Source of the DNA: Actinoplanes derwentensis
Lineage (GTDB): Bacteria; Actinomycetota; Actinomycetes; Mycobacteriales; Micromonosporaceae
Direction of reading: 5' to 3'
DNA length: 64,000 bases
Assembly: GCF_900104725.1 (NCBI RefSeq)
Contig: NZ_LT629758.1
Coordinates: 2,480,001-2,544,000, forward strand
Shown: positions 28,784 through 37,087 of the stretch, piece by piece
Numbering within the stretch: position 1 is the first letter of the stretch
Layout: each line of letters starts with the position of its first letter
The notes under the pieces: generated by a model
What the model was told of the DNA's origin: nothing
The model's database searches: none
What the model saw: the letters and a program-made list of their open reading frames with translations, nothing else
Position numbers and translations under genes: made by a program

Positions 28784-29713
28784 TCAGGCGGCTTTGAGGA
28801 ATCGCAGGGAGTCGGCCGCCACCGTCGGGGCGGCGTGCGAGTGGCGGGGTAGTTCGACGGCTACCAGGCCTCGGTAACCAGCCCGCTCCAGCGCGGCCAG
28901 CACGGGTGGGAAGTCGATCTCGCCGGTGCCGAACTCCAAGTGCTCGTGGACGCCGCGGCGCATGTCGTCGATCTGCACGTTGACCAGGTGATCGGCCACG
29001 GCGGTCACGCAGTCGGGCACCGGCAGCGACTCCAGGCAGCGGCAATGGCCGATGTCGAGAGTGATGCCGAAACCGGCTGGTTCGCCGAGGGCCGCGTGCA
29101 GGCGGTGCCAGTCGGCTATGTCCTGGACCAGCATGCCCGGTTCCGGTTCGAAACCCAGTGGCATCGCGTGCTGCTGGGCGGTGGACAGGACTTCGGCGCA
29201 GCCGTTCACCAGCCGCTGCCAGGCCGTGGTGTCATCGACGTCGGCGGGTTTCACACCGGCCCAGAACGAGACGGCCTCCGCGCCCAGGTCGGCGCCGATC
29301 GTCACGGCTCGCTGCAGGAAGTCGATGCGGCGGGCACGTTCGTCGTGCAGCAGGGTCGGCGCGTGTTTGTGCCACCGGTCGAGCAGGAAGCGGGCGCCGG
29401 TTTCGATCACCACCGACATCCCGAGGCGGGCCAGACGTTCGGCCAGCGCGTCGACTCGGCGGGAGACATTTTTGGCGTACGGGTTGAGGTGCCCGTGGTC
29501 CAAGGTGAGCGCTACGCCGTCGTAGCCGAGGTCGGCCAGTACTGCCAGCGCGTCGGTCAGGCGGTGGTTGCTGAAACCGTTGGTGCCGTACCCGAATCGC
29601 AGTCCGCCTGGGGTTTCGCCCTTGCAGCGGCCGCCGTTCGTGCTTTTGCTCTTATCGCGGCCACCGTTCGCGCTTTCACCCGCGTCGCGGCCGCCGTTCG
29701 TGCTTTTGCTCAT
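28784..29713 (-). CDS. TIM-barrel sugar isomerase with repetitive N-terminus (Ebo operon)
   Basis: This ~309-residue xylose-isomerase-like protein has LRFGYGTNGFSNHRL, LGYDGVALTLDHGH, MPLGFEPEPGMLV, GITLDIGHCRCLES, VNVQIDDMRRGVHEHLEFG and VAVELPRHSH, with metal ligands as in the family. The first ~36 residues are a 10-residue tandem repeat (MSKSTNGGRD / AGESANGGRD / KSKSTNGGRC) encoded by 30-bp repeats and look unstructured. ATG 29713 overlaps the UbiA stop (ATGA). The fold motifs begin only after the repeat, so an ATG-coupled start makes the repeat part of the protein. It is probably an isomerase or epimerase of the cyclitol or sugar intermediate. Confidence 0.85.
   Translation of the reverse strand: MSKSTNGGRDAGESANGGRDKSKSTNGGRCKGETPGGLRFGYGTNGFSNHRLTDALAVLADLGYDGVALTLDHGHLNPYAKNVSRRVDALAERLARLGMSVVIETGARFLLDRWHKHAPTLLHDERARRIDFLQRAVTIGADLGAEAVSFWAGVKPADVDDTTAWQRLVNGCAEVLSTAQQHAMPLGFEPEPGMLVQDIADWHRLHAALGEPAGFGITLDIGHCRCLESLPVPDCVTAVADHLVNVQIDDMRRGVHEHLEFGTGEIDFPPVLAALERAGYRGLVAVELPRHSHAAPTVAADSLRFLKAA
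29609..29713. repeat. 30-bp in-frame minisatellite at the isomerase N-terminus
   Basis: About three degenerate 30-bp units encode [K/M]SKSTNGGRD-type decapeptides at the start of the 28784-29713 protein. Confidence 0.7.
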
Positions 29714-30705
29714 GTCGCGGCCACCTTTCGGGCCAGGCGGGCCGCTGCGGGGGCGAGGACCGCGGTGGCCACGCCTGCCGCTCCGGCACCGGACCTCGCG
29801 GCCAGCGCGCCCTGCAACACCGGAAGGGTGGTGATACCGGCGGTGACAGCGTCCTGGACCCGGGCCGCGGTGGGGTCCTCGGCCGCGCGACGTTGCGCCG
29901 CCCCGTAGCGGGCCAGATACCAGGTGGCCAGAGCTGCCGCGCCGAGCATCCGGCGACCGGACCGGGCCCCGGCTGCGGCGACGGCCACCGCCGCGGTGGC
30001 GGCCAGCGTGCGCCGGGGCAGCGACGGTTCCGCGCCCTCCACCTCGCGCTGGGACAAAACGGTCACCGTGTAGGTGTGCGCGGCCACCACCAGCGCGGAC
30101 GGCACCGCGGGCCGCCAGCGTCCGCCGGTGCCGAGCAGCACGTTCAGGCCCCGGCAGGTGGCCATCACCGCCGGGCCCGCGACGGTGTTCTTGGCGCCCA
30201 GGTCGTACAACCAGATCGCCCCGGCCAGCGACACCGCCACCGGGATCTGCCGTCGCCCACCGGCCGTGACCGCGATGGCCAGCCCGGCCACGGTCAGCCC
30301 GGCGGCGATCCCGCCAGCGGTGGCCGGTGACACCCGGCCGGACGGGATCGGCCGGTGCGGACGCTCGACCGCGTCGACATGCCGGTCCGCGAGGTCGTTG
30401 GCGGCCATCCCGGCCCAGTACAGGCACACCGACGCGGCAGCCGTCGCCAGCGTGCGCGGCCTGAGCACCCCGGCGGCGGCAGCACCGGCCACGACGTCAC
30501 CCGGCACCGACAGCGCGGCCGGCGCCCGGGTGAGTTCGACCAGGTCACGCCACCCGGTCCGATGCCGAGGTTCGCGGCGGCCGGTCACATCCGCAGTTCG
30601 GTGACCGGGTTCGCTTCGGTCGGTCACGTCAGCAGTTCGGTGACCGGGTTCGCTTCGGTCGGTCACATCACCAGTTCGGTGATCGGGTTCGCGGAGGCTG
30701 GTCAT
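29710..30705 (-). CDS. UbiA-family prenyltransferase (EboC-like, SCO3242 type)
   Basis: This ~331-residue integral membrane protein has about eight hydrophobic segments after a hydrophilic N-terminus. The first Asp-rich motif is ANDLADRHVDAVERPHRPIPSG, with the N/DxxDxxxD pattern; the second is degenerate (YDLGAKNT). Residues 6-50 are a 13-residue tandem repeat (EPGHRTADVTDRS) not expected in the family. The start overlaps the stop of the inositol-phosphate-synthase-like gene (ATGA). UbiA enzymes transfer a prenyl chain to an acceptor at the membrane; a UbiA member is canonical for Ebo. Its donor could come from the diphosphate synthase at the end of the operon. Confidence 0.9.
   Translation of the reverse strand: MTSLREPDHRTGDVTDRSEPGHRTADVTDRSEPGHRTADVTGRREPRHRTGWRDLVELTRAPAALSVPGDVVAGAAAAGVLRPRTLATAAASVCLYWAGMAANDLADRHVDAVERPHRPIPSGRVSPATAGGIAAGLTVAGLAIAVTAGGRRQIPVAVSLAGAIWLYDLGAKNTVAGPAVMATCRGLNVLLGTGGRWRPAVPSALVVAAHTYTVTVLSQREVEGAEPSLPRRTLAATAAVAVAAAGARSGRRMLGAAALATWYLARYGAAQRRAAEDPTAARVQDAVTAGITTLPVLQGALAARSGAGAAGVATAVLAPAAARLARKVAAT
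30556..30690. repeat. 39-bp in-frame minisatellite at the UbiA N-terminus
   Basis: Tandem 39-bp units (core GGTCACRTCASCAGTTCGGT on the plus strand), about 3.5 copies, encode EP(G/D)HRT(A/G)DVTDRS. Confidence 0.85.
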
Positions 30706-31850
30706 GCCTGGGGTCCGGCGCCGAGGGCGGCGGCGAACGCGGTCAGGGTCTGCCACTGGTCGGCCAGGCCGTGCGGGCCGTCGCCGAGCGGGTCCTTGAA
30801 GAAGAACGCCAGTTCGGTCAGCGGGCCGGTGTGGCCGGCGGCGTGGGCGGCGCCGGTGAGGCGGGCCAGGTCGAGGATCAGGGGTGCGGCCAGGGCCGAG
30901 TCGCAGCCGTGCCAGGTGAATTCCAGGCGCATGCCGGTGCCGAGGAAGCCGTTGAAGCTGATCAGGTCCCAGGCGGTCTTGAAGTCGCCGAGGTCTTCGA
31001 CGTAGTCGATGCGGACCACACCTTGCGGCTGGTAGCCGAGGGTCTCCGCGAGGACGCGCTGTTTGCTGGCGGACTTGGCGGCGTTGGCACCCGGGTCGGT
31101 GAGGGTGGCCCCGTCGCCGCCGCCGAGCAGGTTCATTCCCGACCAGGTACGAACCTGCAGGTGCCGGTGGGCGAACATCGGCGCCAGCACCGATTTGAGC
31201 AGCGTCTCACCGGTCTTGCCGTCGTGTCCGGCGTGCGGCAGTCCCTGCCGGCGGGCCAGTTCGGCCAGGGCGGGCAGGCGGGCACCGGCCGACGGGGTGA
31301 AGTCGACGAACGGGCAACCGGCGGTGAACGCGGCGTACGCGTACAGGGCGCTCGGTGGCAGGATAGTCGCGCCGGTGCGCAGCGCGTCCTCGAGAGCGTC
31401 GATGGTGTCGTGGGCGGGGTGTGGTTCCGGGGCGGGTTCGGTGGACGACACGTTGATCACCACGACCCGGTCCAGGGCGTGCCGCTGCCGGAAGTCGACC
31501 AGGTCGGCGACCAGCCGGGCGGCGGTGATGGCTTGATCGGGGCCGTCCGGTACCGGCCGGATCTCGGCGTCGGCGGCGGCCAGGTCGTCGTGCAGTGCCC
31601 GGACCAGGGCGGCCGGTACCACCCCGGCGTCGCCGAGTTGTTCGGCCTTCTTGGTCAGCGGTATCGGTGACGGGTCGTGGCCGCCGAACACCAGGTCACC
31701 GAATCCGGCGAGCCCGGACGAGCGGAACTCGGGTAGTTCGGTGACACAACCGGTGGGCGGCGCCAGTCCGGCACGCAGCGCGAATGCTCCGACGATGCTG
31801 GTCACGGCGACGCTGCCGCGCCCACCGACCAGCCAGACTCCCAAGGACAT
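30702..31850 (-). CDS. Inositol-3-phosphate synthase-like sugar-phosphate cyclase
   Basis: This ~382-residue protein of the myo-inositol-phosphate synthase family has an N-terminal Rossmann motif (WLVGGRGSVAVTSIVG), INVSSTEP, GHDGKTGETLLKS, VRTWSGMNLLGGGDGATLTD and, in the catalytic part, SASKQRVL and EDLGDFKTAWDLISFNGFLG. ATG 31850 has GGAGG 6 bp upstream. The family oxidises, cyclises and reduces glucose 6-phosphate with NAD. It is the first gene of the Ebo-like operon and takes the position where classical Ebo clusters have EboD, a dehydroquinate-synthase-type cyclase. It could make a different cyclitol phosphate; the sequence does not decide. Confidence 0.88.
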   Translation of the reverse strand: MSLGVWLVGGRGSVAVTSIVGAFALRAGLAPPTGCVTELPEFRSSGLAGFGDLVFGGHDPSPIPLTKKAEQLGDAGVVPAALVRALHDDLAAADAEIRPVPDGPDQAITAARLVADLVDFRQRHALDRVVVINVSSTEPAPEPHPAHDTIDALEDALRTGATILPPSALYAYAAFTAGCPFVDFTPSAGARLPALAELARRQGLPHAGHDGKTGETLLKSVLAPMFAHRHLQVRTWSGMNLLGGGDGATLTDPGANAAKSASKQRVLAETLGYQPQGVVRIDYVEDLGDFKTAWDLISFNGFLGTGMRLEFTWHGCDSALAAPLILDLARLTGAAHAAGHTGPLTELAFFFKDPLGDGPHGLADQWQTLTAFAAALGAGPQA

Positions 31851-31903
31851 CGATCCTCCGAACTCGCGACAACGGTTATGGCAGTCACCGGCCGGCGTCG
31901 ACC

Positions 31904-31934
31904 GTCCGGACACGGGGCGCAACCGTGTCCGGAC
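31904..31934 (-). terminator. Hairpin between the transport and Ebo operons
   Basis: A perfect 12-bp stem (GTCCGGACACGG / CCGTGTCCGGAC, 7-nt loop) is nested inside a larger inverted repeat (about 31886-31955, CACCGGCCG ... CGGCCGGTG). It lies just past the stop at 31978, so it should end the upstream unit. The Ebo promoter must lie within or just after it (31851-31977). Confidence 0.75.
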
Positions 31935-31977
31935 CCTCGCTGGTCGACGGCCGGTGAACTCAGTCGGCCGGCGGTGG

Positions 31978-33177
31978 TCAGGCGGCGATCTCGGTCAGGG
32001 CCGGTTCCACCTCCGACCACGAACCCAGTGCGGCGGAACGTTCGACGGCGTCCAGGACGAGCTGGACCTGCAGGGCGTCGGTGAACGACGGCGCGATCGG
32101 AGCCCCGGTGCCGATCGCTTCGAGCAGGTCGCGGGCCTGGTGGGTGAAGGAGTGTTCGTAACCGATGAGGTGACCGGGCGGCCACCAGGCGGCGACGTAC
32201 GGATGGTCGGGCTCGGTGACCAGGATCCGGCTGAAGCCCTGCTCGTCGGAGGGCAGTGCGGCGTCGTAGAACTCCAGCTCGTTCATCCGCTCGAAGTCGA
32301 AGACCACCGACCCCTGTGACCCGTTGATCTCCACCCGCAGGCCGTTCTTGCGGCCGGTGGCGAACCGGGTGGCCTCGTAGGTGGCGATCGCCCCGCCATC
32401 GAGCCGGGCCACGAACAGCGCGGCGTCGTCGACGGTGACATCACCCGTGCCGGTCACCGTGTCACCGGCGCTGAGTCCGCTCGAATCGCCCGGCAACGGC
32501 CGCTGTTTGACGAACGTCTCGGTCAGCGCGCTCACCCCGGAGATCCGCTGACCGGTGACGTACTGGGTGAGGTCGATGATGTGCGCACCGATGTCACCCA
32601 GCGCGCCGGAGCCCGCCTTGTCCTTCTGCAGCCGCCAGACCAGCGGGAACTGCGGGTCGGTGATCCAGTCCTGCAGGTACACCGCGCGTACGTGCCGGAT
32701 CTCGCCGAGCCTGCCGTCGGCGACCAGCCGCCGCATCAGGGCGACGGCCGGCACCCGCCGGTAGTTGAACCCGCACATCGACCGGACTCCGCCGGCTTGC
32801 GCCCGGACCGCGGCGGCCGCCATCGCACGTGCCTCGTCGATGGTGTTCGCGAGGGGTTTCTCGCACAGGACGTGCTTGCCGGCGGCCAGGGCGGCGATCG
32901 CGATCTCGGCATGGCTGTCGCCGGGGGTGCAGACGTCGATCAGGTCGATGTCGTCCCGGGTGATCAGCGACCGCCAGTCGGTGGTGTGTTCCGCCCAGCC
33001 GAGCTGGGCCGCCGCCGCGGCGACCTTGCCCGGATCCCGGCCGCTGACGGCCGTCATCCGGGCCCGCAGCGGCAGGTCGAAGACCCGGTTCACGGTGCGC
33101 CACGCCTGTGAGTGCGCGGTTCCCATGAACGCGTAGCCGACCATGCCGATGCGCAGGTCCGTGGTCTGCGTGGACAA
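31978..33177 (-). CDS. Gfo/Idh/MocA family oxidoreductase
   Basis: The protein has 399 residues. It has an N-terminal NAD(P)-binding fold (RIGMVGYAFMGTAHSQAW), the family motif EKPLANT, and the catalytic GDIGAHIIDL with His. It oxidises or reduces sugar or inositol hydroxyls. TTG 33177 is the start (GGGAG 7 bp upstream), 21 bp after the binding-protein stop, so it is the last gene of the ROK/ABC operon. This pairing predicts that the imported sugar (inositol, a pentose or a 3-keto-sugar) is first handled by this dehydrogenase. Confidence 0.9.
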   Translation of the reverse strand: MSTQTTDLRIGMVGYAFMGTAHSQAWRTVNRVFDLPLRARMTAVSGRDPGKVAAAAAQLGWAEHTTDWRSLITRDDIDLIDVCTPGDSHAEIAIAALAAGKHVLCEKPLANTIDEARAMAAAAVRAQAGGVRSMCGFNYRRVPAVALMRRLVADGRLGEIRHVRAVYLQDWITDPQFPLVWRLQKDKAGSGALGDIGAHIIDLTQYVTGQRISGVSALTETFVKQRPLPGDSSGLSAGDTVTGTGDVTVDDAALFVARLDGGAIATYEATRFATGRKNGLRVEINGSQGSVVFDFERMNELEFYDAALPSDEQGFSRILVTEPDHPYVAAWWPPGHLIGYEHSFTHQARDLLEAIGTGAPIAPSFTDALQVQLVLDAVERSAALGSWSEVEPALTEIAA

Positions 33178-33198
33178 GATGGGTCTCCCTTTGTGCGA

Positions 33199-34260
33199 TC
33201 AGAAACCGAGCTTGAGGTACGCGCTCGCGTTCTCCTTGGTGATGGTCTCCGAGGCCAGGACGATCTCCTTGGGGACCTGCAGCTCGACCAGGTCGGACAG
33301 GCCCTTGCCCTGGCCGATCAGCCGGGCCAGCGAGATCGCCGAGGAGGCCATCGACGGGCTGTAGGTGACGGTCGCCTTGAGTGGGGTCTTGTCGGCCTGG
33401 ATGTCCTCCATCGCCTTCTTGGAGCCGGCGCCGCCGACCATGATGAATTCGCTGCGACCGGCCTGGTTGATCGCGGCGAGCACGCCGACCCCCTGGTCGT
33501 CGTCGTGGTTCCAGAGCGCGTCCATCTTGGGTACGGCCTGCAGCAGCTGGCTGGCGGCCCGCTGGCCGGTGTCGACGGTGAACTCGGCCGGGACCCGCCG
33601 TTGCACGGTGAAGCCGGCCGCGGCGAGGGTGTCGGAGAAGCCCTTGGACCGGTTCTGGGTCAGTTCCAGGGAGTCGATGCCGGGGATCTCGCCGATCACC
33701 GGGTTGCTGATTCCCTTGGCTTTCATCTGGGCGACGATGTAGTCGGCGGCGGCCACGCCCATGCCGTAGTTGTCGCCCAGGATCTGGGTGCGGTAGGCGC
33801 GGGCGTCCGGGAAGGCCCGGTCCAGGTTGATCACCGGGATACCGGCGGTCATCGCCTGCAGGCCGAACGAGTTCAGTTCCTTGCCGTCGTGCGGCAGCAG
33901 CACGATGACGTTGGGCTTCTGCCCGAGCAGGGTGGACAGGGCGGCCCGCTGGGTGGCCGCGTCGGAGCCGGACTCGACGGTCTTCAGTTCCACGTCGGAG
34001 TAGGCGGTGGCCTGCGCCTTCGCGTTGGTGATGATGGCGCCGAGCCAGCCGTGGTCGGCGGCCGGTGCGGAGAAACCGATGACGACCTTGGTGCCGGGGG
34101 CCGCGTTGCCGGCGCTGGCGCCGCCTTCGTTCGGCTTGATCTGGGCGTCGTTGGAGTTCGTCTCGTTGCTGGTGCACGCGGTGAGGAGGGTTCCCGCGCC
34201 GAGTGCGGCACCGCCGAGCAGCAGGCGGCGTCGCGACAGGTCGCGACTGCTCTGTGTCAT
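33199..34260 (-). CDS. Sugar ABC transporter binding lipoprotein (RbsB type)
   Basis: The protein has 353 residues. A lipoprotein signal has lipobox LLTAC after DLSRRRLLLGGAALGAG. A periplasmic-binding-protein type I fold follows (VVIGFSAPAADHGWLGAI, VIVLLPHDGKEL, GIPVINLDRAF, LWNHDDDQGVGVLAAI). It delivers sugar to the CUT2 permease encoded just upstream. SD GGGAG precedes the ATG. There are 95 bp between it and the permease gene, more than elsewhere in the operon, which leaves room for a processing site or hairpin that raises binding-protein expression (inference). Confidence 0.9.
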   Translation of the reverse strand: MTQSSRDLSRRRLLLGGAALGAGTLLTACTSNETNSNDAQIKPNEGGASAGNAAPGTKVVIGFSAPAADHGWLGAIITNAKAQATAYSDVELKTVESGSDAATQRAALSTLLGQKPNVIVLLPHDGKELNSFGLQAMTAGIPVINLDRAFPDARAYRTQILGDNYGMGVAAADYIVAQMKAKGISNPVIGEIPGIDSLELTQNRSKGFSDTLAAAGFTVQRRVPAEFTVDTGQRAASQLLQAVPKMDALWNHDDDQGVGVLAAINQAGRSEFIMVGGAGSKKAMEDIQADKTPLKATVTYSPSMASSAISLARLIGQGKGLSDLVELQVPKEIVLASETITKENASAYLKLGF

Positions 34261-34355
34261 GGTATCTCCCGATTAATCGGTATGGATGGAACGGAAGAAG
34301 GGTGCACGGAACCCGGCAGCCGTCACACGGACGGTCGCCTGACGAGAAGCCGGGA

Positions 34356-35408
34356 CTAGGTTCTGTTGCGGCTCAGGAACTGGGTGACGGCTTTGAACCG
34401 GAACTGCTGAACCAGGACGGCGGCGATGATGATGCCGCCCTTGACCATGTTCTGGGCCTCGGTGGACAGCCCGTTGATGGCGAACAGGTTGGTGATGGTG
34501 GCGAAGATGATCACGCCGAGCAGCGAGCCGACGATGGTGCCGCGGCCGCCGCTGAGCAGGGTGCCGCCGATGATCGCGGCGGCGATGGCGTCCAGTTCGT
34601 AGAGGTTGGCCATGGCGGCCTGCGCGGAGGTGGCCTGGGCGGTCAGCATGATCGCGGCGATGCCACAGCAGAGCCCGCTCAACCCGTACAACAGCATGGT
34701 GTGTCGTTTGACGTTGATCCCGGCCAGACGTGCGGCCTCGGGGTTGCCGCCGACCGCGATCGTGCGCCGGCCGAACGTGGTGCGGTTGAGCAGCACCCAG
34801 CCGACCGCGGCGACCACCGCCAGGACGTAGACCAGCAGCGGGATGCCGAACAGTTTCCCGGCCGCGATGCCGTTGATGAAGGCGCTCTCCGAGATCTGCG
34901 TCTGCTTCCCGGAGATCGACGCGGCCAGACCGCGGGCGGCCACCAGCATCGCGAGGGTGGCGATGAAGGGCACCAGCTTGCCGTACGAGATGAGCAGCCC
35001 GTTCACCAGCCCGACAGCCAGGCCCACCACGATCGCGGTGAAGATCATGCCGCCGGGGCCGTAACTCTGGGTGGCGACCGTGGTGGCCCACACCCCGGCC
35101 AGCGCGACGATGGCGCCGACCGACAGATCGATGCCGCCGCCGATGATCACGAAGGTCATGCCGACCGTGACCACCCCGATCACCGAGGCGAGCTGCAGGA
35201 TCGACAGGACGTTGTTCCAGACCCAGGCCGAGTCGCTGTAGAGCTGCGGCTGGGTGACCGCACCGATCACGATCAGCGCGACCAGCACACCGACCAGGAC
35301 CAGGTTACGGATGGTGTTCTCGCTGTTCTCGCCGCCCCACGGGATCCGGCGGGACCGTTCGGTCCCGGACTTCGGATGGTCGGCGACGACCGGTTCGCTG
35401 AGGGTCAT
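34356..35408 (-). CDS. Sugar ABC transporter permease (RbsC type)
   Basis: The membrane protein has 350 residues and 8-10 hydrophobic segments of the ribose/xylose permease family ([62 protein letters not shown]). The GIDLSVG signature is intact. Its ATG overlaps the ATPase stop by 4 bp. Confidence 0.92.
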   Translation of the reverse strand: MTLSEPVVADHPKSGTERSRRIPWGGENSENTIRNLVLVGVLVALIVIGAVTQPQLYSDSAWVWNNVLSILQLASVIGVVTVGMTFVIIGGGIDLSVGAIVALAGVWATTVATQSYGPGGMIFTAIVVGLAVGLVNGLLISYGKLVPFIATLAMLVAARGLAASISGKQTQISESAFINGIAAGKLFGIPLLVYVLAVVAAVGWVLLNRTTFGRRTIAVGGNPEAARLAGINVKRHTMLLYGLSGLCCGIAAIMLTAQATSAQAAMANLYELDAIAAAIIGGTLLSGGRGTIVGSLLGVIIFATITNLFAINGLSTEAQNMVKGGIIIAAVLVQQFRFKAVTQFLSRNRT

Positions 35409-37087
35409 AGCGCGGCACCTTCCAGGAGCGACCCCGCCATCACGAGATCGAGGACGGCGTCTTCGTCGATTTGTTTGGCGGGCGCGGTGTGGACCACCCG
35501 GCCCTCCCGCATCACCAGCACCCGGTCGGCCAGACCGAGCACCTCCGGGACCTCGCTGGAGACCAGCAGCACCCCGACCCCCTCGGCGGCCAGGTCACGG
35601 ATCACCCGGTAGAGCTCGGCGCGGGCGCCGACGTCCACACCCCGGGTCGGTTCGTCGAGCAGCAGCAGCCGGGTGCCGCCGAGCAGCCACCGCCCGACCA
35701 CCACCTTCTGCTGGTTGCCGCCGGACAGGGTGCGCACCGGCCGGCTCACGTCACGCGGGCGCAGTTCGAGGGACTCGGCGATCCGTTCGGCTTCGGCCCG
35801 TTCCCGCCGGGCACTGGTGAACCCGAACCGCGCGATCCGGGTGAACGTCGCGAGGGTCATGTTGCGGTGGACCGGCTCGCCGAGCAGCAGGGCTTGACTC
35901 TTGCGCTCCTCCGGAGCCATTCCCATTCCCGCGCGTACGGCGGATCCGACGTCACCGGGCCGCAGTCCGCGACCGTCGAACTCGACCGTGCCGGAATCGG
36001 GGCGGCGCGCCCCGTAAACGGTCTCCAGCAGTTCGGAGCGTCCGGAGCCGACCAATCCGGCAATCCCGACGATCTCGCCGGCGGCGACGGTGAGTGAGAC
36101 GTCGGTGAACTCGCCACTGCGGCTCAGGCCCGTCACCCGCAGCAGTTCCTCGCGGTCGGCGGGCTCGGGACGCGGCGGGAAGACGTACTCGATGGTCCGT
36201 CCGGTCATCCGGCTGACCAGCTCACCGGTCGGGGTCGCGGCGGCCGGGAGGTCGGCCGCGGTGGTGCGACCGTCCTTGAGAACGGTCACCCGATCGCCGA
36301 TGACCCGGATCTCCTCCAGCCGATGCGAGATGTAGACGACGGCGATGCCCTGGGCGGTCAGTTCCCGGATGATCCGGAACAGGTTCTCCACCTCGTCGTG
36401 GGCCAGCACCGCACTCGGCTCGTCCATGATCAGCAGCCGGGCGTCGTGCGACAGCGCCCGGGCCATGCTGACGATCTGCTTCGCGGCGGCCTGCAGTTTG
36501 TGGACCGGGCGACGCGGCGGGATCTCACCGTGCCCGAGCCGGCCCAGGATCTCGGAGGTCCGGGCTACGGCCTGCTTGCGGCGTACGAACCCCGCGCGGC
36601 GTGGCTCGTGGCCCAGGAACACGTTCTCGGCGACGGTCAGGTCCTCCACCAGGTCCAGTTCCTGGTAGATGGTGGCGATACCGGCATTCATGGCGGCCTG
36701 CGGATCGGCGAACGCGACCGGGTCACCGAGCCATTCGACGGTGCCCGAGTCGGGGCGGTGTACCCCGGACAGCACCTTGATGAGCGTCGACTTGCCGGCT
36801 CCGTTCTGCCCGAGCAGGCAGTGCACTTCGCCGGCGCGTACCTCTAGTTGGACGCCGTCGAGGGCTTTCACCCCGGGGAAGGTCTTGACCACATCGGTCA
36901 GCCGGAGCACCACCTCTGCCTGCTTTTTCACGGCAGCGTCTTCGTTCAGCCTGCCTTTTGCCGAGCCGGTCCCATCCGGCTCGCCTTTCGCTGCGGCGGT
37001 CCCATCCGGCTCGCCTTTCGCTGCGGCGGTCTCTTCCGGCTCGCCTTTCGCTGCGGCGGTCTCTTCCGGTTTCGGCGCGGCTGTCAT
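35405..37087 (-). CDS. Sugar ABC transporter ATPase (RbsA type, two NBDs)
   Basis: The protein has 560 residues. The first nucleotide-binding domain has Walker A (GQNGAGKST) and Walker B (RLLIMDEPSAVL). The second has a degenerate P-loop (GLVGSGRSE), the signature LSGGNQQKVVVGRWL and LLLLDEPTRGVDVGA. This is the RbsA/XylG arrangement. The first ~50 residues are an unusual tandem repeat, ETAAAKGEPxx, about four copies before the ABC domain starts at VVLRLTDVVKTFPGV. It overlaps both neighbours by 4 bp. Confidence 0.92.
   Translation of the reverse strand: MTAAPKPEETAAAKGEPEETAAAKGEPDGTAAAKGEPDGTGSAKGRLNEDAAVKKQAEVVLRLTDVVKTFPGVKALDGVQLEVRAGEVHCLLGQNGAGKSTLIKVLSGVHRPDSGTVEWLGDPVAFADPQAAMNAGIATIYQELDLVEDLTVAENVFLGHEPRRAGFVRRKQAVARTSEILGRLGHGEIPPRRPVHKLQAAAKQIVSMARALSHDARLLIMDEPSAVLAHDEVENLFRIIRELTAQGIAVVYISHRLEEIRVIGDRVTVLKDGRTTAADLPAAATPTGELVSRMTGRTIEYVFPPRPEPADREELLRVTGLSRSGEFTDVSLTVAAGEIVGIAGLVGSGRSELLETVYGARRPDSGTVEFDGRGLRPGDVGSAVRAGMGMAPEERKSQALLLGEPVHRNMTLATFTRIARFGFTSARRERAEAERIAESLELRPRDVSRPVRTLSGGNQQKVVVGRWLLGGTRLLLLDEPTRGVDVGARAELYRVIRDLAAEGVGVLLVSSEVPEVLGLADRVLVMREGRVVHTAPAKQIDEDAVLDLVMAGSLLEGAAL
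36950..37075. repeat. 33-bp in-frame minisatellite at the ABC ATPase N-terminus
   Basis: Nearly identical 33-bp units (TTCGCTGCGGCGGTC core on the plus strand) encode the 11-residue repeat ETAAAKGEP(D/E)(G/E). Confidence 0.85.

Noticed and set aside
28784..30427. A 547-residue version of the TIM-barrel protein starting at 30427
   Set aside because: The extra ~240 residues are the UbiA gene read out of frame. The ATGA-coupled start at 29713 fits the operon pattern.
33112..35612. Long plus-strand frames opposite the CUT2 transporter
   Set aside because: They have no family motifs; the minus-strand permease and binding-protein signatures are clear.
36950..37075. Repeats as a possible assembly artefact or CRISPR
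   Set aside because: The units keep the reading frame and differ slightly from each other. They encode an in-frame repeat continuous with a good ABC ATPase.
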